A stretch of 64,000 nucleotides of DNA, from assembly GCA_001839685.1 (NCBI GenBank), contig MLAK01000579.1, forward strand, positions 33,848-97,847, read 5' to 3'. A program made the translations under genes and the position numbers. Position 1 is the first letter of the stretch. Every line of letters starts with the position of its first letter. Below the pieces are notes generated by a model. The model was not told where the DNA came from. It did not search any database and saw only the letters and a list, made by a program, of their open reading frames with translations. Positions 47,291 through 56,445 of this stretch are shown in pieces. This stretch comes from Tritrichomonas foetus. Lineage: Eukaryota > Parabasalia > Tritrichomonadida > Tritrichomonadidae.

Positions 47291-48043
47291 TTAACAATTG
47301 CAATATGAAGACGAATTTCTTATTTGTATATTTACAGGTTGTGCATTACAGGCGTTTTGATCGAAATATTCATTAATTTCATTATTATCATCAAGTTCAT
47401 CATCATCATCACTTGTATCGTCAATATTTTCAAGTGTGTTTATTCCAGTATGATTTTTAGATGAATTTACAGATGATATTTTACCATTTAAATGATGATT
47501 TTTCATCTTCGAGAAAGAATAAATTTTCGGCTTTTGCTGATGCTTCACACACAATTCAGCAACAACATGCTTAATTTTATCAATATCATCATCATCAAAA
47601 GCACTTGTTTTAAACCAAACTAAATTGAAATTATCTGCTGCTTTTTGTAATTCATCATCTGATATCACATTTTTTTCTTGTTGATCTTTTTTATTGCCAA
47701 TTAAAATCCCAGCTGGAATTTCATCACCACAGTTTTCTTCTGCTTCGTTTACCCAAAATGGAAGTGAATCGAGCGTTTCTTTATTTCCCAAATCGCATAC
47801 AAATAAAACTATTTTCGCGCCTCTGAAGTAGATTTTGATAAGTGATCTAAACTGTTCCTGTCCTGCAGTATCCCAAAAATTAATGGCGATTTCTTGTCCA
47901 TCGACATATTCAGAAATATTACCAAATCCGCATCCCATTGTGGGTGTAGGAATTCCGCCGTATTCGCTTGTGACCTTTTGCATGATTGTAGTTTTTCCGA
48001 CTGAAGATTCTCCGCATAAAAGGACTTTATAGTTGGTAATCAT
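47291..48043 (-). CDS. Rab-family GTPase with extended acidic tail (250 aa)
   Basis: G1 GESSVGKT at residues 11-18, G3 WDTAGQEQF, G4 GNKKD and G5 TSA are all present. A C-terminal C-N-C gives the CXC form prenylated by Rab geranylgeranyltransferase, so it should act on endomembranes. The switch I region (P-T-P-T-M-G-C-G-F) and the 60-residue insertion before the tail, including an S-D-D-D-D-E-L-D-D-N-N acidic run, are unusual and do not match a classical Rab subfamily. Trichomonads have a very large Rab set, and this looks lineage-specific. The first G in switch II context and the Gln of DTAGQE are intact, so GTP hydrolysis is likely. Confidence 0.88.
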   Translation of the reverse strand: MITNYKVLLCGESSVGKTTIMQKVTSEYGGIPTPTMGCGFGNISEYVDGQEIAINFWDTAGQEQFRSLIKIYFRGAKIVLFVCDLGNKETLDSLPFWVNEAEENCGDEIPAGILIGNKKDQQEKNVISDDELQKAADNFNLVWFKTSAFDDDDIDKIKHVVAELCVKHQQKPKIYSFSKMKNHHLNGKISSVNSSKNHTGINTLENIDDTSDDDDELDDNNEINEYFDQNACNAQPVNIQIRNSSSYCNC

Positions 48044-48375
48044 CGATGAATTAATTTTTTGAAATTTTTATTTTCTTTTTATTATTTTTTTGAATCATTT
48101 TTACAAATATTTTCCACTTTTTGATAAATTTTCCAAAATCTAAAATTCAGAAAAAGATCCTATTGATGCTTTAATAATTCAATTAGTCATTCTCAGAATT
48201 ATCAGAATTTGATTAATTCAAGGAATCAACCAGATTAAGTTTCAAAATTTTCTGAGGAACCGATAGATTAGGATCTGGTAAAATTATAACCACACTCTTG
48301 TTAAATTTTGTCTTCAAAAAAGGATAAAGCCTTTAACTTTTTGAATATAAATTCGGCTGTGGCCGCGATTTATAA
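48044..48375. promoter_or_regulatory. Divergent promoter region with two motif copies
   Basis: 332 bp between the Rab and eIF3m genes. AACTTTTTGAAT at 48335-48346 lies 29 bp before the eIF3m ATG. ATCAAAAAAGTG on the Rab coding strand (48115-48126) lies about 72 bp from its start. TCATCG directly precedes the Rab ATG. Confidence 0.45.
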
Positions 48376-49527
48376 ATGTCTAACATTCCAGACCCTAGCG
48401 ATACCACGCGAAACAATATTGAAAATCTTATCAAATCAGCCTGTGAAAAATATAATCTTGAAAGGCCATCAAACCCAGCCATCATCGACCAAACAAAACT
48501 CGTAATTCGCCCACTCCTCCAAAAAATGGAGTCAAAAGAATTCTACCAATGGTTTTGCCCGATTTGGCAGAACTTCGAAGATCTCTATTCGCTTGAAGAG
48601 AACGAAACTGCCTGGCCAGAACTCGTCGGAAAAATCGCATCTGCTTTAACCGAACGTGACTCCGAAGACGAAGAATTTCGCAACCCAATTTTATGTGCCA
48701 TGTGTGTTTCCTACATGTTGGCCTCTCTCAATTCCCATGTCGTGGCTCAATCATATGCACTTCGTATGCTTCTTCTTTTTGCCACACGAACCGAACTTTC
48801 GCAAAATGTTCCATTCATTCACTGGCTCCTCAATTTTATGCAACACAGAATCGATAATATGATCGAAATTCGCGATGACAAGCAACGTGAATTATTTACA
48901 TCAGTTTGTGTTGGTTTGTTCGATTCTATTCCCGTCTTCGATTCTCTCTGCTCACGCTCTATTCTCAAATTCTTTGGAACTTCGGAATTCACCCAAATTT
49001 TATATAATAATAAAGATCAGAAATCACACCTTGAATCAATTGCAACAAAGACATTCAATACAACTTTGTCAGACGATTCATTCTTCGTTTTCGAAACCAT
49101 TCATAAAACAAAATTAGTTTACGAGTTCTTAACAAAGGATCAGCAAGACCTCCTCAAAATTTTCGTTAGTGGAGGAATTGGAGATTTCGAAGCTTTCGTT
49201 GAATCCCATAAAGATTATATCGCTAAAGATAATTTAGACATAGAAACAATGAGAGATAAAATCCTTGTTCTTTCTTTCGTTTCCCTCGCGCATGGAAAGA
49301 AGTCGATCGGATTCCCAGAAGCACAAAAAGGTCTGAATCTCGACAAACTCAGCGTGAAAAGGCTCTGCGTCAGAATCAACTCAACAAACGCTGCAAAATT
49401 GTCTATTGACTCTGTAAACGAGAAGATCATCATCGACTATTGCCAACCAAGGCTCATGACAGATGATGTATGGGGCAGCATGGCGTCAAGACTGCAAGAG
49501 CTTGCTCAATCTTTGGTGCCTGAATAA
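48376..49527 (+). CDS. EIF3M: Translation initiation factor eIF3 subunit M (383 aa)
   Basis: An alpha-solenoid followed by a PCI domain at the C-terminal third. The diagnostic region is L-L-K-I-F-V-S-G-G-I-G-D-F-E-A-F-V-E-S-H, followed by M-R-D-K-I-L-V-L-S-F-V-S-L-A and the winged-helix part ending W-G-S-M-A-S-R-L-Q-E-L. This matches eIF3m in order and length. The COP9 subunit CSN7 is the closest alternative but is shorter. eIF3m is a core subunit of the eIF3 octamer on the 40S ribosome. The gene is G+C richer than neighbours, as expected for a well-expressed translation factor. A motif copy lies 29 bp upstream. Confidence 0.87.
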   Translation: MSNIPDPSDTTRNNIENLIKSACEKYNLERPSNPAIIDQTKLVIRPLLQKMESKEFYQWFCPIWQNFEDLYSLEENETAWPELVGKIASALTERDSEDEEFRNPILCAMCVSYMLASLNSHVVAQSYALRMLLLFATRTELSQNVPFIHWLLNFMQHRIDNMIEIRDDKQRELFTSVCVGLFDSIPVFDSLCSRSILKFFGTSEFTQILYNNKDQKSHLESIATKTFNTTLSDDSFFVFETIHKTKLVYEFLTKDQQDLLKIFVSGGIGDFEAFVESHKDYIAKDNLDIETMRDKILVLSFVSLAHGKKSIGFPEAQKGLNLDKLSVKRLCVRINSTNAAKLSIDSVNEKIIIDYCQPRLMTDDVWGSMASRLQELAQSLVPE

Positions 49528-49584
49528 ATAAAATGCAAATTCTATTAAAAGAAGACTTTATAACTTTCCTCCTCTAGTTTTTCC

Positions 49585-49692
49585 TTTTTCGTTTGTGTTT
49601 CATTTTTCATTTGTGTTTCATTTTTCATTTGTGTTTCATTTTTCATTTGTGTTTCATTTTTCATTTGTGTTTTCTTTTTCATTTGTGTTTCC
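49585..49692. repeat. Minisatellite, six copies of an 18-bp unit
   Basis: Unit TTTTTCATTTGTGTTTCA, starting 58 bp after the eIF3m stop. Because 18 is divisible by three it produces open frames that encode only a repeated F-H-F-S-F-V, which I do not regard as coding. Confidence 0.95.
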
Positions 49693-50088
49693 GTTTTCTT
49701 TTCCCTTTTTTAATTCTCATTTGTTTAATTTTTTTTCCTTCGAGCCTCGTTATCTGCTCATTGAAGTCGATAGAAAATAGTACCATCATCTTTTGATTTA
49801 TTGATGTGGTGGAATTGCTTTTCAATGTTGGATTGACCAAAAAGGAGCATTTTTATTTCTTTGATGAAAATCAATCAGATATAAATTTGGAAAAACAGTT
49901 TTGAATATAGGCATTGGTTATGTTATAGCTCTGATACTTAATGAATATATTGCTCTCAAATTGAAGAAGAGGATAATGAATTAGAAATTTTGAGATAATA
50001 AAATCGAGATTTAGCTGTTCGTTTTAATTTAAAATATTTTCTAAGATAAAATTATTAAAATATTTAGCAGCTCGTTTTAATTTAAAAT
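49693..50088. other. Spacer between eIF3m and the ankyrin array
   Basis: About 400 bp of AT-rich sequence. AAATATTTTCTAAGATAAAATTATTAAAATATTTAG-like direct repetition occurs around 50020-50085 (GCTCGTTTTAATTTAAAAT appears twice). No coding signal. Confidence 0.45.
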
Positions 50089-50719
50089 GTATCAATTATT
50101 TATTAGCCATTTGAATCATGAAGTATTCGAAGAATTTATTTATTTGTATTGGTCCAATAGTGATATTTATTGCAAAAGCTCAATAATGTTAAAATATTTA
50201 TTTGATACTGCGATATCATATGGTGTTTGGTAAACTAAATCAAAAATTCCATATGAAAAATAGAAAATAATGATAAAATGAAAAATAAAAATATTATCTT
50301 TCGAATTAATATCAATCTTTGGTTGTTTCAATAACAGTTTAACAATTTTATAATGACCTTTATAGCATTCTCTATGAAGTGGTGTCCAAGAAAAATTAAT
50401 GAAAAATTCTATTTGAAAAATCGAAAATAATGATAAAATGAAAAATAAAAATATTATCTTTCGAATTAACATCAATCTTTGGTTGTTTCAATAAAAGTTT
50501 AACAATTTCATAATGACATTCACAACATGCTCTGTAAAGTGGTGTCCAAGAAAACTTAATCTAAAATTCCATTTGAAAAATCGAAAATAATAATGAATTG
50601 AAGAAGAAAAATATTATTTTTTGAATTAATATCTATCTTTTGTTGTTTTAATAAAAGTTCAACAGTTTCGTAATGACCTTTGAAACATGCTCTATAAAGT
50701 GGTGTTTCTTAAATAATCA
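50089..50719 (-). repeat. Ankyrin array, duplicate copy A (631 bp)
   Basis: A near-exact copy of 50721-51191 with one extra 160-bp unit. It contains three ankyrin segments, each beginning T-P-L-Y-R-A-C or T-P-L-H-R-E-C and ending D-I-N-S-K-D or similar. A terminal T-P-Y-D-I-A-V...I-I-E-L-L-Q segment follows, with stop at 50167-50169. Related inserts of 69-70 nt separate the segments. It has no 5' gene body of its own on this strand, so as it stands it is an orphan duplication. Confidence 0.8.
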
Positions 50720-50720
50720 N
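50720..50720. other. Undetermined base at the duplication junction
   Basis: The single N sits exactly between copy A and copy B, which raises the possibility that the junction is an assembly join. Confidence 0.8.
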
Positions 50721-51206
50721 GTATCAATTATTTATTAGCCATTTGAATCATGAAGTATTCGAAGAATTTATTTATTTGTATTGGTCCAATAGTGATATTT
50801 ATTGCAAAAGCTCAATAATGTTAAAATATTTATTTGATACTGCGATATCATATGGTGTTTGGTAAACTAAATCAAAAATTCCATATGAAAAATAGAAAAT
50901 AATGATAAAATGAAAAATAAAAATATTATCTTTCGAATTAACATCAATCTTTGGTTGTTTCAATAAAAGTTTAACAATTTCATAATGACATTCACAACAT
51001 GCTCTGTAAAGTGGTGTCCAAGAAAACTTAATCTAAAATTCCATTTGAAAAATCGAAAATAATAATGAATTGAAGAAGAAAAATATTATTTTTTGAATTA
51101 ATATCTATCTTTTGTTGTTTTAATAAAAGTTCAACAGTTTCGTAATGACCTTTGAAACATGCTCTATAAAGTGGTGTTTCTTAAATAATCAATCGAAAAT
51201 CTCATT
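50721..51206 (-). pseudogene. Ankyrin-repeat 3' part of the DUF3447-type gene (copy B)
   Basis: Continuing from the 456-codon frame upstream, this stretch encodes in order E-T-P-L-Y-R-A-C-F-K-G-H-Y...I-N-S-K-N, then T-P-L-Y-R-A-C-C-E-C-H-Y...V-N-S-K-D, then T-P-Y-D-I-A-V-S...E-L-L-Q and TAA (50799-50801). Each ankyrin segment is intact and canonical, including the terminal one that normally ends these proteins. The inserts between them are 71, 70 and 69 nt, so the segments are not all in one frame and the second insert contains an in-frame stop. Either the gene is dead or the inserts are removed from the RNA. No GT donor is present at their 5' ends. Confidence 0.6.
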
Positions 51207-52577
51207 TCAAAAACAGGAAGTAATAATGAATTGAAGAAGTAAAATATTGTTTTTCGTATTAATATCGAGATTGGGTTGTTGAAGAAGAAAACAATAGAGA
51301 AAATAAAAGGAATATTGTTGTGATTTCAATATATCGAAAAAAATAACATTAATATTATAAGATGAAATAAATCGTTTTGGTGAAGAAAAATATCGATTTT
51401 CTTCGTTTTGGGAAAGTTCAGAAATTTTGTTATTAAACAAAAATTCAAAAAGGAATTCAACATTTGTTGTTTCATTAAATATTCTTATAATTGATGAAAG
51501 AGTGAATTCGTTCTTTTCATTGAATATCTTAGAGTTAGAAAAGTATTCAATGATTTCGGGATGATAATATTCAATAGATTTATACATAATGGTAAAATCA
51601 AACTCAAATTTTGATTCTTCTTCGAAAATATGCAGAATTTCATAATTATTTCCAATAATACAATACTGAAATGAATTTGGATAATATTTAACTTTATTTA
51701 GCAAAAGATAACGAAAAATATTATTAGAATCAAATATCATAGAATATTCAACAAGACCAATTCCTTCCAATTCGTTGTTAATATCTGGGTTGTTTTCTAA
51801 AAAAGATGGTTTAATTTTACAATTTAGATCAAAGTTTTCAACTGTTGATATATAATCTATAAAATGATGAATATCATCTGTTCGAATAATTTTTGCAATC
51901 ATTTCTTCTGAATGAATTATTCTTCGAATTTGTGAAGATTCTTCATGATATTTTTCTTTTGATGGCTGATAAAAATTCTTAATAATTTTATCAGTTAATT
52001 TAAATCTTTTTTTGAGATTTTCATACACTATTGGTTTCAATTTTTGGATTTCTGGAATAAAAAATAGAAAAATTGATTTATCAGATAATGATGAAATTTT
52101 GCTTATGAGAAATGAAATATCTAAAATCCCTTCTTCAAAAAGAAAAAGTAGAAAGTGTTTGTTTGATTTAAAAATGAAAAATAATGTTGATTGATGGACT
52201 GAAGTTTTTAATGAGTGCTTTAAAATTAATTCTTTTAAAATAGTGAAAAAGATTTCTTGTCTTTTTGAAATACTTTCTTCATCTTTTGTTTCTTGAATAT
52301 TGAAATAAATAGAAAGATGAACAAAAATCTGAAGAAATGCTTCATAAAGAGAAAAATGCTGAGAAATTGTGATTTCTTCAAAGATTTTAAAAAGTTCAGT
52401 GATTTGATTCGATATGATAATTTGTGATTCATTACACGAAAGAATGGAAATCATTTTCCTCTGAAGATTTTGCAACGTTTCAAGATCGTTTCTGAACTCT
52501 GATACTCCATTTATTTCTATTTCTTTTTGATCTTTAAAGAACCAATTATTTAGTGATTGTCTCATTTTGGACCACAT
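51207..52577 (-). CDS. DUF3447-type ankyrin protein, N-terminal body (456 codons to first stop)
   Basis: The helical N-terminal region is followed by the block typical of trichomonad DUF3447 proteins: E-G-I-G-L-V-E-Y-S-M-I-F-D-S-N-N-I-F-R-Y-L, then C-I-I-G-N-N-Y-E-I-L-H-I-F-E-E and Y-K-S-I-E-Y-Y-H-P-E-I-I-E-Y. These proteins normally continue into a long ankyrin domain. Here the frame reaches the first ankyrin end (Q-Q-P-N-L-D-I-N-T-K-N), enters the first insert (N-I-L-L-L-Q-F-I-I) and stops at once. The missing repeats follow directly downstream, out of frame. The stop at 51207 is therefore inside an insert rather than a natural C-terminus. Members are very numerous in these genomes and their role is unknown. 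Confidence 0.75.
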   Translation of the reverse strand: MWSKMRQSLNNWFFKDQKEIEINGVSEFRNDLETLQNLQRKMISILSCNESQIIISNQITELFKIFEEITISQHFSLYEAFLQIFVHLSIYFNIQETKDEESISKRQEIFFTILKELILKHSLKTSVHQSTLFFIFKSNKHFLLFLFEEGILDISFLISKISSLSDKSIFLFFIPEIQKLKPIVYENLKKRFKLTDKIIKNFYQPSKEKYHEESSQIRRIIHSEEMIAKIIRTDDIHHFIDYISTVENFDLNCKIKPSFLENNPDINNELEGIGLVEYSMIFDSNNIFRYLLLNKVKYYPNSFQYCIIGNNYEILHIFEEESKFEFDFTIMYKSIEYYHPEIIEYFSNSKIFNEKNEFTLSSIIRIFNETTNVEFLFEFLFNNKISELSQNEENRYFSSPKRFISSYNINVIFFDILKSQQYSFYFLYCFLLQQPNLDINTKNNILLLQFIITSCF

Positions 52578-53057
52578 ACGAATAGTTCACAACAAAACTG
52601 TCACAATTGTTTCTTTTTATTGTTTATGGGCTCTATCAAAAATTGGTTCTTTAACAAAAAGTGAAAGTTTATGAAAATGTAAACAAATTCATTAGATTGT
52701 TTCACTCTGAGCTATGTAGCTCATCTTATATATTAGCATAATGTAAAGTTGTTCAGAATATGAAAAATAATCAATACTTCATTTTCTTCTCAAAAAAATG
52801 CGATTCAATATTTGAAAGAGCACGAAATGGTAAGTTATAAAAACAAAATTAACTTTGCTTTCTCATGAATTCACTCTCTTTTCCATAAAAGAATAGAAAG
52901 AACAGAAAGAATAAAAAGAACAGAAAGAACAGAAAGAATAAAAAGAACAGAAAGAATAAAAAGTGTCAAATAAAACAGAGATTCGCAAAAAGAAAAGAAC
53001 AATATTTTTTTTTTTAATATTTAAACCGAATAGATAGATAGATATACGTGAATTAAC
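52578..53057. repeat. Spacer with a degenerate 15-16 bp minisatellite
   Basis: At 52886-52963 units such as AGAACAGAAAGAATAAAA repeat about five times with variation. The array lies 3' of the CK1/TTBK-like gene. The rest of the 480-bp spacer is AT-rich without other features. Confidence 0.8.
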
Positions 53058-54086
53058 TTAGGCAATGTTACAGGCTGCACATCCACCTTCAGCCTCAGCC
53101 GCAGAAGAAGTTTCTTCGCCATTGTGATTGTTTTGCGAAAATTCTAGTGGTATTAACGAAACAGTCTGTAGTTTTGATGGATCGAGTAACTCCCAATCAT
53201 ACTTTGGATCACTCAAAGAAAGGTTACGAATCGCCTCTCTAATTTTGTGTCTAATCCAGTGATAGTCCGGCTTTTCTTTGAATTTTAATTTAACAATATA
53301 TTTATATATATCAACATAAGGTTGAGGGAGCGACTGACAGAGCTCAGAAGGTGACATTGTCTTTTTCATTTCAATTGTCAATTCTCTATCTCTACTGCCT
53401 GGCCATGGGACTTTACTTTCTATTAATTCAATTAACGAATAAAACCATGACCATAAATCATCACGGCGAGATTGCTGCTTTTCAGCGTGCGCATTAAGTG
53501 ACGCATAACGACATGTTCCAGTGAATCCCGCATGTGGATTTGGTTTGATGTGCTTGTGCGTGTCGACATCAAATAATGGCTCAGATAAACCGAAATCGAT
53601 CAAACAGATTGGGTATTTTGAACTTGACCGAATTAAAAAGTTTCCTGGTTTGATGTCGCGATGAATGAAGCCTTTCCTATGAAATTCCTCTATCGAATTC
53701 AACATTTCAATCGATAGCTTGAGTGTTGAGTATAAAGTAAAGCGTCTATGAACAAGAATACGTCGCATAGTTGAAAGTGAAGGACCAAGGAGTTCCATTA
53801 CGAGATATCGAAATTCGTCTTTAATTATTCCTTCGGCGATTAAAGCGGGAAAATAAAGGGACCCTTTAAGAGTTTTCATAATGCGGATTTCGTCAAGGAG
53901 GCCTTGTTTTTCAGCAGCGAGAAACTCGATTTTCATAGCGCAAAGTTTATCATTATTATTTGTGTCGTAAACTGAGTAAATATCGCCATACCCACCTGAA
54001 CCAATATGTTTGCCGACCCTGAATTGGTCTATCATTTTTCCTTCTTGGAAACGAACGCGCTCAGGATGATTCGGATCCTCAGCCAT
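53058..54086 (-). CDS. CK1/TTBK-type protein kinase (342 aa)
   Basis: A complete kinase domain (about residues 20-300): glycine loop GSGGYGDIY, VAIK-equivalent C-A-M-K, catalytic loop HRDIKPGN, I-D-F-G, the activation segment with F-T-G-T-C-R-Y-A-S-L-N-A-H and R-R-D-D-L-W-S-W-F-Y. The R-Y-A-S-L-N-A-H and S-R-R-D-D-L-W-S pattern is that of the tau-tubulin kinase/worm branch of CK1, unlike the other CK1 at 31.8 kb. The short tail ends G-G-C-A-A-C-N-I-A, with two cysteines that could be acylated but no canonical CaaX box. The start at 54086 is supported by a motif copy about 54 bp upstream and by a G+C-rich 5' end. Confidence 0.9.
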   Translation of the reverse strand: MAEDPNHPERVRFQEGKMIDQFRVGKHIGSGGYGDIYSVYDTNNNDKLCAMKIEFLAAEKQGLLDEIRIMKTLKGSLYFPALIAEGIIKDEFRYLVMELLGPSLSTMRRILVHRRFTLYSTLKLSIEMLNSIEEFHRKGFIHRDIKPGNFLIRSSSKYPICLIDFGLSEPLFDVDTHKHIKPNPHAGFTGTCRYASLNAHAEKQQSRRDDLWSWFYSLIELIESKVPWPGSRDRELTIEMKKTMSPSELCQSLPQPYVDIYKYIVKLKFKEKPDYHWIRHKIREAIRNLSLSDPKYDWELLDPSKLQTVSLIPLEFSQNNHNGEETSSAAEAEGGCAACNIA

Positions 54087-54139
54087 TCAAAAATAAACAT
54101 ATAAATCATTCAAAATATCACAAACCAGACTCAATATCC

Positions 54140-54152
54140 ATTCAAAAAGGTT
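54140..54152 (-). promoter_or_regulatory. AACCTTTTTGAAT motif upstream of the CK1/TTBK gene
   Basis: A near copy of the recurrent motif in the divergent spacer 54087-54689, on the coding strand of the kinase. The CCR4 side of the spacer has only a weak AACACTTTTCG near 54617. Confidence 0.45.
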
Positions 54153-54689
54153 ATGAATAATTTGAAAATGTGTTAGATACTTTTTCTATGGAATATTGAA
54201 ACTCATTGAATATTCATTGGATTTTGTTGGTGATGCCAAAATATGAGTTATATTCACTTACTAATTTTCTTTATTGATGATTTTTGGAAGAAAATAACAC
54301 GGAAAAAAAATGCACGATATTGAGAGGACAGGCAGTAATGATAGATTTATCTATTGAAATGTAAGGAAAAAAAATTGGTTTTTCAATGTGCGAAATTCTG
54401 TATGAAAGAAACATTTCTGAATGCACGTTTATGTTTTCCTTTCAAAATTCATAATTCGATATGAATAGTCACATTCTCCAATCCTCTCTTTTTCCTTTCT
54501 GAAAGAAACGAAATAACATAAAGACAACTATAAAATGTTTCTGTATATTATTTGCGGTTGATCGTTAAATATTTGACCATTATACTAATTATACAGTCCG
54601 ACCAGTTTGAGTGTGAACACTTTTCGTTAATTTGACTTTTAATTTGACCTTAAATGTTCACATTCCCACTTTTTTTGCTTCGATATTCA

Positions 54690-56030
54690 ATGGCGGGAAT
54701 AGAAAGAATAAATATCTTTGATGCTTTGAACAAAGACAATTCAAATGAAACATCCATTCATCTTGAAAATACCCCACTGTCAATTCCAAAAGGATTTTTC
54801 CATAAATATTCATCCTTAAAAGAGCTGACTTTAAAAGGATGCGAGTTAGAAAAGTTTCCACGATCAATTCTAAAGCTCAAAGATCTAGAATATCTTGATA
54901 TTTCTCATAATAAAATTAAATTTATTCCAATAGAAATTGGCAGTTTAAAAAAGCTTAAAATATTAAAATATGAAGGAAATCAATGTCGTCCTTTAACTGA
55001 TTTTATTCATGTTTCAGAATTCAAAGATTTGATAGAAATTAGTCAATATGTGATGGAAAGACAAGAAATGACTCCACCACCACGTGAATTTATTCCTTAT
55101 GATAATACTAATTCTTTTATTATCATGTCATATAACATTTTAAGTTCAAAATACGCTAATCAAGAAGTTTATCCACTCTGTGTCAAAAAATACTTGGATT
55201 TTGAGAGGAGGCTACCAATGATTATAGAAGAGATAAAGAAATATAATCCATCTGTTGTCTGTCTTCAAGAAGTTCAATTTGGTCTTTTTGGTTCAAAATT
55301 TGAACCAGAATTCGAAAGAATTGGATACAAAGGTTTTTATGCACCTAAAGATATGTTTTATAAAGCAAAAGAACAAGATAAGCCGTTTATTATTGGACAA
55401 GCAACTTTTATTAAAACTAGTGATTTTGATGTTGCTTCTGATGCTAAAATATCATTCAATAAATCGCCATATCTAAAACAAGGGAATTGTCCAAAACGAA
55501 CCAAAAAATATTCAGATTCTGCATGTGTTGTAATTCTAACCCCAAAAACAAACAACGACGCTGATAGCACTAATATTAATCATATCAAAAATCATAATCA
55601 TTCAATTGCAATAGTGAATGTTCATTTGCAGTGGAAACCAACATGTGATGATGTTCGTGCTGATCAATTGAAAATTGCAGTTGCCCATGCAGTTGAATTG
55701 GCGAAGAAATCATCAGATAATTATGACATTATTGTTTGTGGTGATTATAATTCGTATCCAGACACGCAAGCAATTGCTTACATAAATAATCACCCTGAAA
55801 AATTTATCTCCACTTATGACGCAATGAATCAGCCTTTCTATCTTTCACATTTGACTTGTGATTTTGATGGATGTATTGATTATATATATACAACACGAAA
55901 TAAATTAGAAGTTGTATCAATTTTACCACTTTATGATGATGAAACACTTCATAAAATAGCAATTGAAATACCTGATAATCATCATCCATCTGATCATTTT
56001 CCAATTGCTGCAGCACTTCGATTTAAATAG
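54690..56030 (+). CDS. CCR4: CCR4/CNOT6-type deadenylase (446 aa)
   Basis: An N-terminal leucine-rich-repeat domain (about residues 20-110, e.g. L-E-Y-L-D-I-S-H-N-K-I) is fused to an endonuclease/exonuclease/phosphatase catalytic domain. Key elements are M-S-Y-N-I-L-S-S-K-Y (N149), C-L-Q-E-V (E194), V-N-V-H-L-Q-W-K-P, R-A-D-Q, C-G-D-Y-N-S-Y-P-D-T, D-Y-I-Y and P-S-D-H-F-P-I-A (H436). This LRR plus nuclease pairing identifies the catalytic deadenylase of the CCR4-NOT complex, which shortens mRNA poly(A) tails. The LRR part would bind CAF1 and NOT1. An in-frame ATG exists at 54654, but the added twelve residues are hydrophobic and unlike the family, so I start at 54690. Confidence 0.9.
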   Translation: MAGIERINIFDALNKDNSNETSIHLENTPLSIPKGFFHKYSSLKELTLKGCELEKFPRSILKLKDLEYLDISHNKIKFIPIEIGSLKKLKILKYEGNQCRPLTDFIHVSEFKDLIEISQYVMERQEMTPPPREFIPYDNTNSFIIMSYNILSSKYANQEVYPLCVKKYLDFERRLPMIIEEIKKYNPSVVCLQEVQFGLFGSKFEPEFERIGYKGFYAPKDMFYKAKEQDKPFIIGQATFIKTSDFDVASDAKISFNKSPYLKQGNCPKRTKKYSDSACVVILTPKTNNDADSTNINHIKNHNHSIAIVNVHLQWKPTCDDVRADQLKIAVAHAVELAKKSSDNYDIIVCGDYNSYPDTQAIAYINNHPEKFISTYDAMNQPFYLSHLTCDFDGCIDYIYTTRNKLEVVSILPLYDDETLHKIAIEIPDNHHPSDHFPIAAALRFK

Positions 56031-56368
56031 TGAGTTTTTTATTTGTATTTATCTTGACTAAACAAAGAAGTTTCTTTGTAGTTAATACATTATATTATAT
56101 AGAGTATTCCTAAAATCTATAATTATCAATTCATTTTTTTTATTATGAGTTTTCCATATTGTTTTTATCTTGAACTACGTGAAAGAACAACTTCATTAAA
56201 CAAGAATATTTAGCTTTGTTTTGTATTAAGGATTTAAATGTTCAATACATATGTTTTCATTTTCTACTTTTCTATGATGACTCATTTCACAAAACTAATG
56301 GTGAAATTCACTAATCAATATGTTGCATGAAATCATAAATATTTGACGGTTATCAGAAAAACATCATA
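56031..56368. other. Spacer upstream of the third BTB/discoidin copy
   Basis: About 340 bp of AT-rich sequence, ending where homology with the 5' flank of copy 2 begins. No feature recognised. Confidence 0.4.
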
Positions 56369-56445
56369 TCAATTGATTGGGTTCTTTGAAATCAAAAAAA
56401 AATTGCCATTTAATTGAATGACGACCAGTAATGTCATTTTTCTGA
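56369..56445 (+). promoter_or_regulatory. Duplicated promoter region with initiator-like TCATTTTTCTGA
   Basis: Homologous to 24620-24697 of copy 2. The 12-bp initiator-like block directly before the ATG (56434-56445) is identical in both, while the sequence further upstream has diverged. This points to selection on, or recent conversion of, the start region. Confidence 0.5.

Noticed and set aside
49593..49796. Overlapping ORFs encoding F-H-F-S-F-V repeats
   Set aside because: Direct translation of the 18-bp minisatellite.
50799..51260. Canonical GT-AG introns between ankyrin segments
   Set aside because: AG occurs near some insert 3' ends but no GT lies at the 5' ends, and the phases implied by the AGs disagree by one base between inserts. 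I therefore list the inserts as unexplained, not as introns.
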